Shown: positions 42,682 through 50,826 of the stretch, piece by piece
Numbering within the stretch: the first letter of the stretch is position 1
Layout: every line of letters begins with the position of its first letter
Assembly (NCBI RefSeq): GCF_000717595.1
Contig: NZ_JNZO01000007.1
Span: forward strand, 173,361 to 237,360
Direction of reading: 5' to 3'
Source of the DNA: Streptomyces flavochromogenes
GTDB lineage: Bacteria; Actinomycetota; Actinomycetes; Streptomycetales; Streptomycetaceae
Length of the DNA: 64,000 nucleotides
The notes under the pieces: model-generated
The model's database searches: none
Seen by the model: the letters and a program-made list of their open reading frames with translations, nothing else
Told to the model about the DNA's origin: nothing
Position numbers and translations under genes: made by a program

Positions 42682-43757
42682 GGCGCGCCGGGGAGCCGGA
42701 CCGTGACGATGAGGCCGCCGGTGGGGCGGGGGGTGAGGGTGAGAGCGCCGTCGTGGGCGCGGACGACGCTGTGCACGATGGCCAGGCCGAGGCCGACGCC
42801 TGCGTGTTCGCCGGTGCGCACACGTTCCGCCCCCCGCCGGAACGGTTCGGTGAGCGTCGGTACCAGTTCCGGTGGGAGGGGCGGCCCCGTGTTCTCGACC
42901 CGCAGCACGCTCGTGGTGCCGTCCGTCCCGGTGCGGACCGTCACGGTCCCGCCGGTGGGGACGTTGTGGACGACGGCGTTCTGGACGAGGTTCGTCACCA
43001 TCCGCAGCAGGAGCTCCGCGGAGCCGCTGGTCAGGGCCGCGCCGCCGGTGACGTCGAGCGCGATACGGCGCTGTTCGGCGAGAGGGAGCAGCGTTTCGGC
43101 GGCCTCCTCGGCGAGGAGGGAGAGGTCGACGCTCTCGCGGGTGACGTTCCCGGTGTCGCCGCGGCTGAGCAGCAGGAGGGCCTCGGTGAGGTCGATCGCC
43201 CGTGTGTTGACGGCCTGCAGGCGTTCGACGAGCTCCTCCCGGTCGCGGGTGGGGTCCTTGCGGGCGACGTCGAGGAGTGCCCGCGAGATCGCCAGCGGGG
43301 TGCGCAGTTCGTGGGAGGCGTTCGCGGCGAACCTGCGCTGTTCGTCGACGTGCGACTCGAGTTTTCCGAGCATCGAGTCGAACGCGTCGGAGAGTTCACG
43401 GAACTCGTCCTGGCGGCCCTTCATCCGGATCCGGTGGGACAGCGACCCGTCCCCGGCCCTCCGTGCCGCTTCCCTGATCTGGTGGAGCGGTGCGAGCATC
43501 CGGCCGGCGAGGAGCCACCCCCCGACCAGGCCGAACACGAGGAGGCAGGCCATCGCCACGGCCGCCGCCGGGAAGAAGGTGCGCACCAGGAGGTAGCGGT
43601 TGGGCGAGATCCCGAGCAGGCCCTGCGAGTTGTCGGGGACGTACCGCAGCAGGTACCCCCACACCACGGCCAGCAGCAGAGCGCCGGCGACGGCGAGGAA
43701 ACCGGCGTAGCTCAGGGTGAGTTTCATTCGGGCGCTGAGCCCCCGGCGTCTATCCAC
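42678..43757 (-). CDS. Sensor histidine kinase
   Basis: 359 residues. Two transmembrane helices (about 13-38 and 60-87) flank a short 20-residue outer loop, then HAMP (about 86-138), HisKA with ASHELRTP (phospho-His149), and HATPase with N-box NLVQNAVVHN, GVGLGLAIV. The small loop suggests it senses membrane or envelope state rather than a soluble ligand. Start at GTG 43757 (VDRRRGLSARMKLTLSY) overlaps the response regulator gene by 8 bp; ATG 43727 is an alternative. Confidence 0.9.
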   Translation of the reverse strand: MDRRRGLSARMKLTLSYAGFLAVAGALLLAVVWGYLLRYVPDNSQGLLGISPNRYLLVRTFFPAAAVAMACLLVFGLVGGWLLAGRMLAPLHQIREAARRAGDGSLSHRIRMKGRQDEFRELSDAFDSMLGKLESHVDEQRRFAANASHELRTPLAISRALLDVARKDPTRDREELVERLQAVNTRAIDLTEALLLLSRGDTGNVTRESVDLSLLAEEAAETLLPLAEQRRIALDVTGGAALTSGSAELLLRMVTNLVQNAVVHNVPTGGTVTVRTGTDGTTSVLRVENTGPPLPPELVPTLTEPFRRGAERVRTGEHAGVGLGLAIVHSVVRAHDGALTLTPRPTGGLIVTVRLPGAP

Positions 43758-44445
43758 GCGCCGTGCCGGGGCGGGCGGCGTCGGGTCCGGTCGCGATGCG
43801 GTAGCCGACACCCGGCACGGTGGCGATGATCCATGGTTCGCCGAGCCGTTTGCGCAGTGCGGACACGGTGATGCGTACGGCGTTGGTGAGGGGGTCGACG
43901 TTCTCGTCCCAGGCCCGTTCGAGCAGCTCCTCGGCACTGACGACCCCGCCCTCGGCGGCGACGAGGACTTCGAGGACGGCGAACTGTTTGCGGGTGAGCG
44001 CGACATAACGTCCGTCCCGGAAGACCTCCCGGCGGAACGGGTCGACCCGCAGGCCCGCGAGCTCGCGGACCGGAGGCCGGGTGTACGCGCGTCTGCGGTC
44101 GAGCGCCCTCAGCCGCAGGACGAGCTCTCGCAGCTCGAACGGCTTGGTGAGGTAGTCGTCGGCGCCGAGCTCGAAACCGGAGGCCTTGTCGTCGATCCGG
44201 TCGGCGGCGGTGAGCATGAGGATGGGGATGCCGCTCCCGGAGGCGACGATGCGCCGGGCGACCTCGTCGCCGGAGGGGCCGGGGATGTCGCGGTCGAGGA
44301 CCGCGAGGTCGTAGGAGTGGACGCTGAGCAGTTCCAGGGCGGAGTCGCCGTCGCCGGCGATGTCGGCGGCGATCGCCTCGAGCCGCAGCCCGTCACGGAC
44401 GGCTTCGGCCAGGTAGGGCTCGTCCTCCACGATCAGTACGCGCAT
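43750..44445 (-). CDS. OmpR/PhoB-family response regulator
   Basis: 231 residues. Receiver domain 1-115 with acidic pair ED (7-8), phospho-acceptor Asp51 (VLDRDIPG), Thr in LTAAD and Lys in KPF. Winged-helix DNA-binding domain about 130-222 (LTRKQFAVLEVLVAAEGGVVSAEELLERAW; VRITVSALRKRLG). It reads into the kinase gene with an 8-bp overlap, so they form one two-component system. Confidence 0.92.
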   Translation of the reverse strand: MRVLIVEDEPYLAEAVRDGLRLEAIAADIAGDGDSALELLSVHSYDLAVLDRDIPGPSGDEVARRIVASGSGIPILMLTAADRIDDKASGFELGADDYLTKPFELRELVLRLRALDRRRAYTRPPVRELAGLRVDPFRREVFRDGRYVALTRKQFAVLEVLVAAEGGVVSAEELLERAWDENVDPLTNAVRITVSALRKRLGEPWIIATVPGVGYRIATGPDAARPGTARG

Positions 44446-44513
44446 GACGGAAGCCTAAGCAGTGGAACACGGCGCCGACGTGTGCGAGGCCGGGAGCACA
44501 CCGGACGCACGGC

Positions 44514-45218
44514 TCAGGCCGCCGATGCCATGGCAGGGCGGGGGCGGTCCGAAGGCGCGTCCCCCCGGGTGCGCCACCAGTGCCGCGAGGCCAGTGCGGC
44601 CAGGGCGGCGCCGGTGGTGTTGACCAGGACGTCGTCCACGGAGGACACCCGGTCGAGCTGGAAGACGTACTGGGCGGTCTCGACCAGGATCGAACAGCCG
44701 GCGCCCAGTGCCAGGACCCGGGGAAGGGACGCGGACGCCGCGAACCGCATCGGGGCGAAGAAGCCCAGTGAGGCGAAGACCAGGAGGTTGCCGACGATCC
44801 CGAGCGTCCCCATCGTGACCAGGTCCCTCAGCGGTACCAGGCTCACCCGGGCGGGGGCGATGCCCGGCGCGGCGCCCGGCATCATGGTCAGCCACAGGAA
44901 CGGCACCGTCCCGTGGACCATGCCCACCTCGGCCAGCGACAACCGCCACGCCGGCGCGACACCGGCGGCCCGCCGCCGGAGCGCCAGGGCCCCCGCCATG
45001 AGCAGGGACAACGGCAGCGCGACCAGCGTCATGAGCACCACACCGTTGAACGTGTCGAAGCAGCCGTGCCACCGCCCGGCCATGCACCGCGGAGCGGACA
45101 TCATGAGCGGCCCCCGCACGACGTACAGCGCGCCCGCCAGACCGAGGACCGCCAGGCCGATGAGTACGATCCTCCGCGTGCGGCGGGGCGGTGTGGGCAG
45201 GGGCGCGCTGTGGGTCAT
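44514..45218 (-). CDS. VanZ-like membrane protein
   Basis: 234 residues, about five transmembrane helices. The VanZ signature is in the second half: TLGIVGNLLVFASLGFFAP and SILVETAQYVFQLDRVSSVDDVLVNTTGAALG-like. VanZ proteins give low teicoplanin or lipoglycopeptide resistance in some hosts by an unclear route. Start ATG 45218 has GGGGG upstream. It lies 68 bp before the response regulator on the same strand, so VanZ, regulator and kinase may be co-transcribed. Confidence 0.85.
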   Translation of the reverse strand: MTHSAPLPTPPRRTRRIVLIGLAVLGLAGALYVVRGPLMMSAPRCMAGRWHGCFDTFNGVVLMTLVALPLSLLMAGALALRRRAAGVAPAWRLSLAEVGMVHGTVPFLWLTMMPGAAPGIAPARVSLVPLRDLVTMGTLGIVGNLLVFASLGFFAPMRFAASASLPRVLALGAGCSILVETAQYVFQLDRVSSVDDVLVNTTGAALAALASRHWWRTRGDAPSDRPRPAMASAA

Positions 45219-45378
45219 GCCCCCATTGAAGTGGGAGGGCGGTTGCGGGGGCGTATGCGATTCCCGATACACCCGCGATACAAGAAAAGGACTCGCGCCG
45301 GTACGAACGGGGGCGCGAGGCGAGGACAGGGTTCGAAATCCCCTGGCAGCAAGGTCGGTTGGGCGGGATCATGATCGG

Positions 45379-45993
45379 ATGAGCCGACACGTCGATACCG
45401 CCCCGACCGCCGTGGACACCCCGATCCCCCCGCCCGTGGACGCGCTGATCGTCGTGGACGTGCAGTCCGCCTTCGTCACCGGTGACGGGGCCGTGCCCGC
45501 GGCCGCGCGGCTCGTCGACCGTACGACGGATCTCCTCGCGCGGGCCCGGCGGGAGGGCGCGCTCGTCGTGCACCTCCAGAACGACGGACCGCCCGGAGCG
45601 GAGGACGAGCCCCACACGCCGGGCTGGGAGCTCCACCACCCCGTCGAGCCCGGGCCCCGGGAGCTCGTCATCCGTAAGCCGCACGACGACGGCTTCGAGG
45701 AGACCCGGCTCGGCGGTGTGCTCACCGACGCGGGCGTGCGTGCGGTCGCCGTCTGCGGCGTGATGTCCGAGATGTGTGTGCAGGCGACGGCTCGTACGGC
45801 CCTGGCACGCGGCTATCGCGTCGTCGTGCCGCACGACGCCCACGCCACCCAGGACGTTCCGGCGGCGCCCGGAATCAGCGAGGTCGTCCCGGCCGCGACG
45901 GTCTCCCGGGTCGCGGCGTACGCCCTGGGGAGCGACGCGGAGGTCACCGTACGGGCCTCCGAGGTCACGTTCACGGCCCCTGCCGCCCGCTGA
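45379..45993 (+). CDS. Isochorismatase-family cysteine hydrolase
   Basis: 204 residues. The catalytic triad is readable: Asp27 (IVVDVQ), Lys100 (IRKPHDDGF) and Cys133 (SEMCVQ), with the cis-peptide segment CGVMSEMCV. Members hydrolyse amides or imides such as nicotinamide, N-carbamoyl compounds or isochorismate; with no isochorismate synthase nearby, an amidase role is more likely. Weak ribosome site (GGCGGGA). Upstream is a 160-bp gap shared with the divergent VanZ gene. Confidence 0.87.
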   Translation: MSRHVDTAPTAVDTPIPPPVDALIVVDVQSAFVTGDGAVPAAARLVDRTTDLLARARREGALVVHLQNDGPPGAEDEPHTPGWELHHPVEPGPRELVIRKPHDDGFEETRLGGVLTDAGVRAVAVCGVMSEMCVQATARTALARGYRVVVPHDAHATQDVPAAPGISEVVPAATVSRVAAYALGSDAEVTVRASEVTFTAPAAR

Positions 45994-46046
45994 GGTCCGG
46001 GGTCCCGGCCCGCTCGGAATCCACGGACCGGAACCAGGGTGCGCCG

Positions 46047-46709
46047 TCAGCCCCGGAAGCCTTCGGGACGCTCGGGAGAGGCCTCGCTCAGTGCCTTGAC
46101 CACGGCGCCCACTCCCTCCCGCAGGCCGTAGACCGGGGTGTCCGGCTGCTGGCGCCAGGAGTCGTCGATCCCGCCGGCGTCCACGGAGTCGAAGCCCAGC
46201 TCGTCGATGAGAAGCCGCACCTTCTCCTTCGCCACCGCGTCGTCACCCGCCACGGGCAGGGCGAGCCGGTCCGGGTCGCCCGCCGGGCGCGGCCGCTCCA
46301 GGAGGTCCTGCGCGTAGGTGCCGTTGAAGGCCTTGACCACCGGGTGGCCGATCCGGAGCTCGGTCCAGCGGCTCTCCGTCAGGCCCTCGTCCTCGATCGC
46401 GGCGATTCGGCCGTCGCGCTCGCGGGGGTAATAGTTGCCGGTGTCGATCACGGCGAAACCCTCCGCCGCGCCGTCGAGGAACCCGGCCGGCAGGTCGGGG
46501 ACGTTCTTCAGCGGGACCGTCACGACGACGATCTCGGCGCCCCGCGCGGCCTCCGAGGCGGTGACGGCGGTGGCGCCGGTCTCCTCGACGAGCGCGGTGA
46601 GGGTCTCCGGGCCGCGGGAGTTGGCCACGGACACGTCGTGGCCGAGGGCGGTGAGGCGGCGGGTCAGATTGCCGCCGATGTTGCCGGCGCCGATGATGCC
46701 GATCTTCAT
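46047..46709 (-). CDS. NADPH-dependent F420 reductase-like (NAD(P)-binding) protein
   Basis: 220 residues. N-terminal Rossmann motif IGIIGAGNIGGNLTRRL, then the NADP-favouring NSRGPETL after strand 2, VVVTVPLKNVPDL, and VIDTGNYYP. This is the F420-dependent NADP oxidoreductase-like fold (F420_oxidored family) seen in many short reductases; F420 use is not certain. It diverges from an ArsR gene, with a clear palindrome between them, so it is a probable target of that regulator. Confidence 0.85.
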   Translation of the reverse strand: MKIGIIGAGNIGGNLTRRLTALGHDVSVANSRGPETLTALVEETGATAVTASEAARGAEIVVVTVPLKNVPDLPAGFLDGAAEGFAVIDTGNYYPRERDGRIAAIEDEGLTESRWTELRIGHPVVKAFNGTYAQDLLERPRPAGDPDRLALPVAGDDAVAKEKVRLLIDELGFDSVDAGGIDDSWRQQPDTPVYGLREGVGAVVKALSEASPERPEGFRG

Positions 46710-46867
46710 GGTGCGCTTCCTTCTGTCCGTTCCGGCTCTCTACGAGATGTCTGATCCAGCCGCCTGAACCCGGCGTCTGTTCCCGATGCCCGAAACCGGT
46801 CGCGAAACCGGTCCCTGTGGCGCGCGGCGAGAAGGGTGCGGCGAGCCGTCTCAGAACGTGAAAGGCA

Positions 46868-46887
46868 AATTGCAAATTTCTGCAATT
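46868..46887. promoter_or_regulatory. Probable ArsR operator: AATTGCA-N6-TGCAATT
   Basis: Perfect 7-bp arms AATTGCA (46868-46874) and TGCAATT (46881-46887) with spacer AATTTC. It is a striking AT island in 72% GC DNA, between the divergent reductase-like gene and the ArsR gene, where one dimer could repress both. Confidence 0.7.
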
Positions 46888-46973
46888 CGATACATCCTGG
46901 TCGGGCCGTGCCCATGGGGAGCCGTCGGGCTGCGGCGACCCGCCCCCGCGCACCCGCGCCCCCGGAGGACACC

Positions 46974-47315
46974 GTGCCGGTCCCGCTGTACCAGGCCAAG
47001 GCCGAGTTCTTCCGCATGCTGGGCCACCCCGTACGCGTCAGGGTCCTGGAGCTCCTCCAGAGCGGGCCGATGCCCGTGCGCGAACTGCTCGCGCGGATCG
47101 AGATCGAGCCGGCGGCGCTCTCGCAGCAGCTCGCCGTGCTCCGCCGCTCCGGGATCGTGACCGCCGCCCGCGAGGGATCCACCGTCGTGTACACGCTCAC
47201 CGGCGGAGACGTGACCCAGCTGATGCAGGCCGCCCGGCGGATCCTCACCGAGATCGCCTCCGGCCCGCAGTCCTGCCTCCCACCCGTGCTTCCGCAGCCC
47301 GTGCTTCCGCAGTGA
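46974..47315 (+). CDS. ArsR-family regulator (first of two)
   Basis: 113 residues. Winged helix about 10-90: FFRMLGHPVRVRVLELLQSGPMPVRELLARIEIEPAALSQQLAVLRRSGIV, then AAREGSTVVYTL. There is no CVC or other typical metal-binding pair in helix 3 or at the C-terminus, so it probably does not sense metal. GTG 46974 has a perfect GGAGG 6 nt upstream; the frame stays open to 46836, but the paralogue at 47925 starts at the equivalent place. Followed by a STAS-like gene 28 bp on. Confidence 0.85.
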   Translation: MPVPLYQAKAEFFRMLGHPVRVRVLELLQSGPMPVRELLARIEIEPAALSQQLAVLRRSGIVTAAREGSTVVYTLTGGDVTQLMQAARRILTEIASGPQSCLPPVLPQPVLPQ

Positions 47316-47343
47316 TCGCCGTACGAGAAGGATGACGACCCAC

Positions 47344-47730
47344 ATGACCATCGAGTGGCGTTACACCGTCCAGCAGGACCTGGGCGTACTGTCCCTGGCC
47401 GGGTTCCTCGGAGCCGACGCCGTGGGGCGGTTCACCGGGGCCGTCGGGTGGGCGGTGGCGCGGGGCACGGGGCCGGTCGTCCTCGACCTGACCCGGCTGC
47501 GGGGCTGGTCGGTCGGCGGGCAGCTCGCCGTCGCGGAGGCGGCGCTCCGGCTGCGGGCCGCGGGCCGCGCCCTCGAACTGGCCGCGATACCCGCCGACGG
47601 CTCCCTCGTCCCGGCGGGCGAAGGCCCCCCGGTCCCGGTCCACCGCGACCTGGCCGCGGCGCTCGCCGCGCACCGCGACGCGGGCGCGGAGCAGCGGGCC
47701 TGGCGCAGCGACGCCTGGCCGACCACCTGA
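47344..47730 (+). CDS. STAS-like small protein
   Basis: 128 residues. Pattern of an anti-sigma antagonist-like STAS domain: LGVLSLAGFLGADAVGRF, GPVVLDLTRLRGWSVGGQLAVAEAALRLRAAGRALELAAIP. The usual Ser/Thr phosphorylation site is occupied by Ser in GWSVGGQ. GAGAAGG lies 12 nt before ATG 47344; an ATG at 47332 is too close to it. Probably co-transcribed with the ArsR gene. Confidence 0.7.
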   Translation: MTIEWRYTVQQDLGVLSLAGFLGADAVGRFTGAVGWAVARGTGPVVLDLTRLRGWSVGGQLAVAEAALRLRAAGRALELAAIPADGSLVPAGEGPPVPVHRDLAAALAAHRDAGAEQRAWRSDAWPTT

Positions 47731-47761
47731 CGGCTCGGCGGCGCCATGACCGCTCACGTAT

Positions 47762-47792
47762 CGCCCAAGTACGGTCCGTGTACCGCCCAAGT
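47762..47792 (+). repeat. Direct repeat CGCCCAAGT x2, 22 bp apart
   Basis: CGCCCAAGT occurs at 47762-47770 and 47784-47792, a spacing of two helical turns, about 130 bp before the second ArsR gene. Possible activator or sigma-factor-related site. Confidence 0.45.
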
Positions 47793-47924
47793 GCCGGGAC
47801 GTCCTGGCAGGTTCCGGCCATGATCCGCCGCTGACCCGTCCCCGGTGCGTTTCCGCTCCGGCACGCGCGAGGATGGGGGCATGCTGCAGAGTGCCGGGTC
47901 GACGCGACGCGCGGGGTGGGTGCG

Positions 47925-48272
47925 ATGAGTACGCCGCTCTACCAATTGAAGGCCGAGTTCTTCAAGACACTGGGACACCCCGTCCGCATTCGCGTCCTGG
48001 AGCTGCTGAGCGAGCGCGAGCACGGCGTCGCCGAGATGCTCCGCGACACCGGCGTCGAACCGGCGTACCTCTCACAGCAGTTGGCCGTCCTGCGCCGGGC
48101 GAAGATGGTCGTCGCCCGGCGCGAAGGCACGGCCGTGTACTACGCGCTGACGAGTCCTCAGGTGGCCGAACTGCTGATGATCGCCCGCACGATCCTCTCC
48201 GGCGTCCTCGCGGGACAGGCGGAACTGCTGGCCGATCTCCGGGTGGCGGTACCCCGGGAGAAGACCCCCTAG
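47925..48272 (+). CDS. ArsR-family regulator (second of two)
   Basis: 115 residues, clearly a paralogue of the gene at 46974: TPLYQLKAEFFKTLGHPVRIRVLELL versus VPLYQAKAEFFRMLGHPVRVRVLELL. Winged helix about 8-95 with PAYLSQQLAVLRRAKMV. No obvious metal-ligand Cys/His pair. GGGTGG precedes ATG 47925; GTG 47916 is also possible. This type often sits beside a SulP transporter in Streptomyces; none is adjacent here. Confidence 0.85.
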   Translation: MSTPLYQLKAEFFKTLGHPVRIRVLELLSEREHGVAEMLRDTGVEPAYLSQQLAVLRRAKMVVARREGTAVYYALTSPQVAELLMIARTILSGVLAGQAELLADLRVAVPREKTP

Positions 48273-48409
48273 CGGGAACGCGGCTCCACCTGCGCCCGGT
48301 GCGGTGGCCACAGGGCCTCGGAAGGCGGGGCGGTCGGCACAGGTCGGCGTCCCCCCCCGTCGCGGTTTTCGGTGGCGGGCCGGCCCGCTTCTCGGGCAGG
48401 CTGAGCGGC

Positions 48410-48793
48410 ATGTACTCGGTGGTGCAGAACGTAGCGGTCGACTGTTCGGATGCCTATGGGCTGGCGCGGTTCTGGAGCGAGGTGACCGGTTGCCCGCTGG
48501 ATCCGGAGAGCGGACCGGGCGACCCGGAGACCCGGGTCATGCTCAAGGACGGCCCGGTCCTGTACTTCAACCAGGTACCGGAACCGAAGACCTTCAAGAA
48601 CCGCCTCCACCTGTGCCTGCGCCCGACGGCCTCGCGCGAGGAGGAGGTCGAGCGCCTCCTGGCCCTCGGAGCCACCCTGGCCGCCGACCACCGGAACCCC
48701 GACGGCACGGGCTGGGCGGTCCTCACCGACCCCGAGGGCAACGAGTTCTGCGTCCTCCGTGGCGACTCCGATCACGCGAGGACGCCTTCCTGA
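48410..48793 (+). CDS. VOC-family (glyoxalase-like) protein
   Basis: 127 residues. One vicinal-oxygen-chelate module: VQNVAVDCSDAYGLARFWSEVTG at the start, HLCLRPTASREEEVERLLALGAT in the middle, LTDPEGNEFCVLR at the end. Actinobacterial proteins of this subgroup are annotated as glyoxalase/bleomycin-resistance-like without known substrate. Converges with the AhpD-like gene at 48831. Confidence 0.82.
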   Translation: MYSVVQNVAVDCSDAYGLARFWSEVTGCPLDPESGPGDPETRVMLKDGPVLYFNQVPEPKTFKNRLHLCLRPTASREEEVERLLALGATLAADHRNPDGTGWAVLTDPEGNEFCVLRGDSDHARTPS

Positions 48794-48830
48794 GCCGCGG
48801 ACGACCGGACTCCCGGGCCGAAGCCCTCCC

Positions 48831-49361
48831 TCAGGCCTTGCGGTCCGGCTGGATGCCCGCCAGCAGGTTGAAGGCGCCGGTCAGCAGGTTGAGGGTGACC
48901 ACGCCGACCACCTCCGCGATCACCCGGTCGCTCCAGCCGTGTGCCCGGACCTCGACGATGTCCTCGTCCGAGAGGGACCCCGGTTCGGCCAGGACCCGTA
49001 GCGCCAGGCCGATCAGAGCGGCCTCCCGCGGGTCGGTGGACGTGCCCTGGCGGGCCAGTTCGATGTCCGTCTCGCTCAGGCCCGCCGCGCGGCCGGCCGC
49101 ACGGTGCGCCTCGGCGCAGGTGCCGCAGCCGATCCACTCCCGGACGGCGAGGGAGAGCTTCTCGCTCAGGGCGCGCGGGATCTTCACCCGCTTCATCGCC
49201 CGGGAGAGGTTCAGACAGCCGTCGAGCAGGGCCGGTGAGTGTGCCATCGTCGACACCATCTCGCCGGCGGAGCCGTGCCGTCGGGCGATGTCGGTCAGCA
49301 GCTCGCCCGCCCGGCCCGGTGCCTGCTCGGGGGTGAGCGCGGTCAGTCTTCTCGTGGTCAT
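48831..49361 (-). CDS. AhpD-like/carboxymuconolactone decarboxylase-family protein
   Basis: 176 residues, all-helical. The redox motif C79-G-T-C82 followed by His86 (WIGCGTCAEAH) marks the AhpD-like peroxidase branch. It likely takes part in thiol-linked reduction of peroxides or related species. The start at ATG 49361 lies 5 bp from a 35-bp palindrome with TATACCC/GGGTATA arms, a form used by CsoR-family repressors, so it may respond to thiol stress, formaldehyde or metal. No csoR gene lies nearby. Confidence 0.85.
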   Translation of the reverse strand: MTTRRLTALTPEQAPGRAGELLTDIARRHGSAGEMVSTMAHSPALLDGCLNLSRAMKRVKIPRALSEKLSLAVREWIGCGTCAEAHRAAGRAAGLSETDIELARQGTSTDPREAALIGLALRVLAEPGSLSDEDIVEVRAHGWSDRVIAEVVGVVTLNLLTGAFNLLAGIQPDRKA

Positions 49362-49366
49362 CGAGC

Positions 49367-49401
49367 CTCCTCATTATACCCGTGGGGGGTATAACGAGGA
49401 G
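49367..49401. promoter_or_regulatory. 35-bp palindrome at the AhpD-like start, CsoR-type
   Basis: CTCCTC-A-TTATACCC (49367-49381) mirrored by GGGTATAA-C-GAGGAG (49387-49401), with one mismatch and 5-nt spacer GTGGG. The inner TATACCC...GGGTATA matches the general form of CsoR/DUF156-family operators. On the minus strand the GAGG of the palindrome is also the gene's ribosome site, so a hairpin in the message could act too. Confidence 0.7.
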
Positions 49402-49497
49402 CGGGGCGAAGACGTTCCCGACGCACCCGAACCGCCGAACCGCCTGCCGAGCCGGGCACGGCCGTACGTCCGTGCCGCGCCACGGAGCGTGGCCGGT

Positions 49498-50313
49498 TCA
49501 CGACACGGGCGCCGCTTCCTCGCGCCTCCGGACGAAGCGCCCCGGGGTCGTGCCGACGAGCCGCTTGAACGAGCGGTTCAGATGCGACTGGTCGTAGAAG
49601 CCGGTCGCCGTCGCCACCTCCCCGGGCGGTTGCCCGTCCAGGAGCAGCCGACGCGCCCGGTCGAGCCGGCGGGCGGTCAGATATTGGTGCGGGGCGATGC
49701 CGAAAGCGCCGCTGAACGCCCGTACGAGATGGGTGGGATGGGCGTGGAGGAGCCGCGCGGCCTCGTCCAGGGTCACCCCTTCGAGCAGCCGGGCGTCGAG
49801 GAGCTCGCGGAGCCGATGGGCCACCCCGGGATCGGCGGGTCGCGGGCGGGCGGCCGTCCGGGGCCGCAGACGGGTACGGAGCCGTTCGCGGATGAGGGCG
49901 AGCCGGCTCTGCGCCTCCAGTTCGCCGCCCCGCTCCGCCAGCGCCGCATGCAGCCGGCCGACGCGACGGCGCAGCAGCGGATCGACGAGATCGGGGCCGT
50001 CCACCGCCGCGCCGATGAAGCTCTCGTCCAGCTGGGTCAGATCCAGATAGAGGACCCGCTTGCGGAAGCCGTGCGGGGTCGCCGGCGAGCCGTTGTGCGG
50101 CACCTGCGGCGGGAGCAGCGACACCGTGTCGCCCGGGGTGCCGTGCTCGCGCCGGTCGAGGTCGTAGCGGACGGCCCCGTCGTCGACGATCAGCAGGGTC
50201 CAGACGTCGTGGACGTGCATCGGGTAGGCGTGCGCGGTGAAGCGGGCGTGGAAGACCTCCACGACCCCCGGCACGTGCGGGCGCCATGCCGAAACCTGCT
50301 GACCGGCCACCAT
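49498..50313 (-). CDS. AraC-family transcriptional regulator
   Basis: 271 residues. N-terminal cupin-like sensing domain (about 10-140: HAYPMHVHDVWTLLIVDDGAVRYDLDRREH; VSLLPPQVPHNG) and two C-terminal helix-turn-helix units (about 175-270: LDEAARLLHAHPTHLVRAFSGAFGIAPHQYLTARRLDRARRLL; VATATGFYDQSHLNRSFKRLVGTTPGRF). Start at ATG 50313 fits a near-leaderless message with TACATT 9 nt upstream. It diverges from the DUF2000 gene, its probable target. Confidence 0.9.
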   Translation of the reverse strand: MVAGQQVSAWRPHVPGVVEVFHARFTAHAYPMHVHDVWTLLIVDDGAVRYDLDRREHGTPGDTVSLLPPQVPHNGSPATPHGFRKRVLYLDLTQLDESFIGAAVDGPDLVDPLLRRRVGRLHAALAERGGELEAQSRLALIRERLRTRLRPRTAARPRPADPGVAHRLRELLDARLLEGVTLDEAARLLHAHPTHLVRAFSGAFGIAPHQYLTARRLDRARRLLLDGQPPGEVATATGFYDQSHLNRSFKRLVGTTPGRFVRRREEAAPVS

Positions 50314-50362
50314 GCAAGGAATGTACAAGACGGCACGGCGGGCGGATCGGCAGTCTCGGACC

Positions 50363-50797
50363 ATGACGACCACCGACACCGCGCCCGTGCGCTTCGACAC
50401 CAAGATCGCCGTACTGCTGCGGGAGGACCTGGAGACCTGGCAGCGCCTGAACGTCACCGCGTTCCTGGTCAGCGGCCTCGGACCGGAGCTGCCCGAGGTG
50501 ATCGGCGAACCGTACGCGGACGCCGACGGCACCCCCTACCTGCCGATGTTCCGACAGCCCGTGCTCGTCTTCGAGGGGACGAAGGAGACGCTGACGGCGG
50601 CGCACGCCCGCGCACTCTCCCGCGCTCTCCCGCGGGCGGTCTTCACGACCGAGCTGTTCACCACCGGCAACGACCGCGACAACCGCGCGGCCGTACGGGC
50701 CGTGGGGACCGGCGAGCTGGATCTGGCCGGCCTCGCGGTGTACGGGCCGCGCAACGCGGTCGACAAGGTGCTCAAGGGTGCCCGGATGCATCCCTGA
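50363..50797 (+). CDS. DUF2000-family protein
   Basis: 144 residues. DUF2000 pattern: FDTKIAVLLREDLETWQRLNVTAFLVSGL, PVLVFEGTKETLTAAHARAL, LDLAGLAVYGPRNAVDKVLKGARMHP. The fold is related to peptidyl-tRNA hydrolase 2, but the role is unknown. Start set at ATG 50363. Divergent from an AraC regulator 50 bp away; that pairing is often seen for this family. Confidence 0.85.
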   Translation: MTTTDTAPVRFDTKIAVLLREDLETWQRLNVTAFLVSGLGPELPEVIGEPYADADGTPYLPMFRQPVLVFEGTKETLTAAHARALSRALPRAVFTTELFTTGNDRDNRAAVRAVGTGELDLAGLAVYGPRNAVDKVLKGARMHP

Positions 50798-50826
50798 GGG
50801 CCCTGGGAGCTCACGGGAGGGGGACG

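Noticed and set aside
42678..44006. Longer histidine kinase starting at 44006
   Set aside because: The first 80 or so residues would be antisense-independent shadow of the response regulator gene; the transmembrane start at 43757 fits the family.
47881..47928. 15-codon frame from ATG 47881 overlapping the second ArsR start (ATGA)
   Set aside because: It has GGATGGGGGC upstream and would couple to the ArsR gene, but the peptide is Arg/Gly/Ser-rich without any pattern and could be chance; not enough to call.
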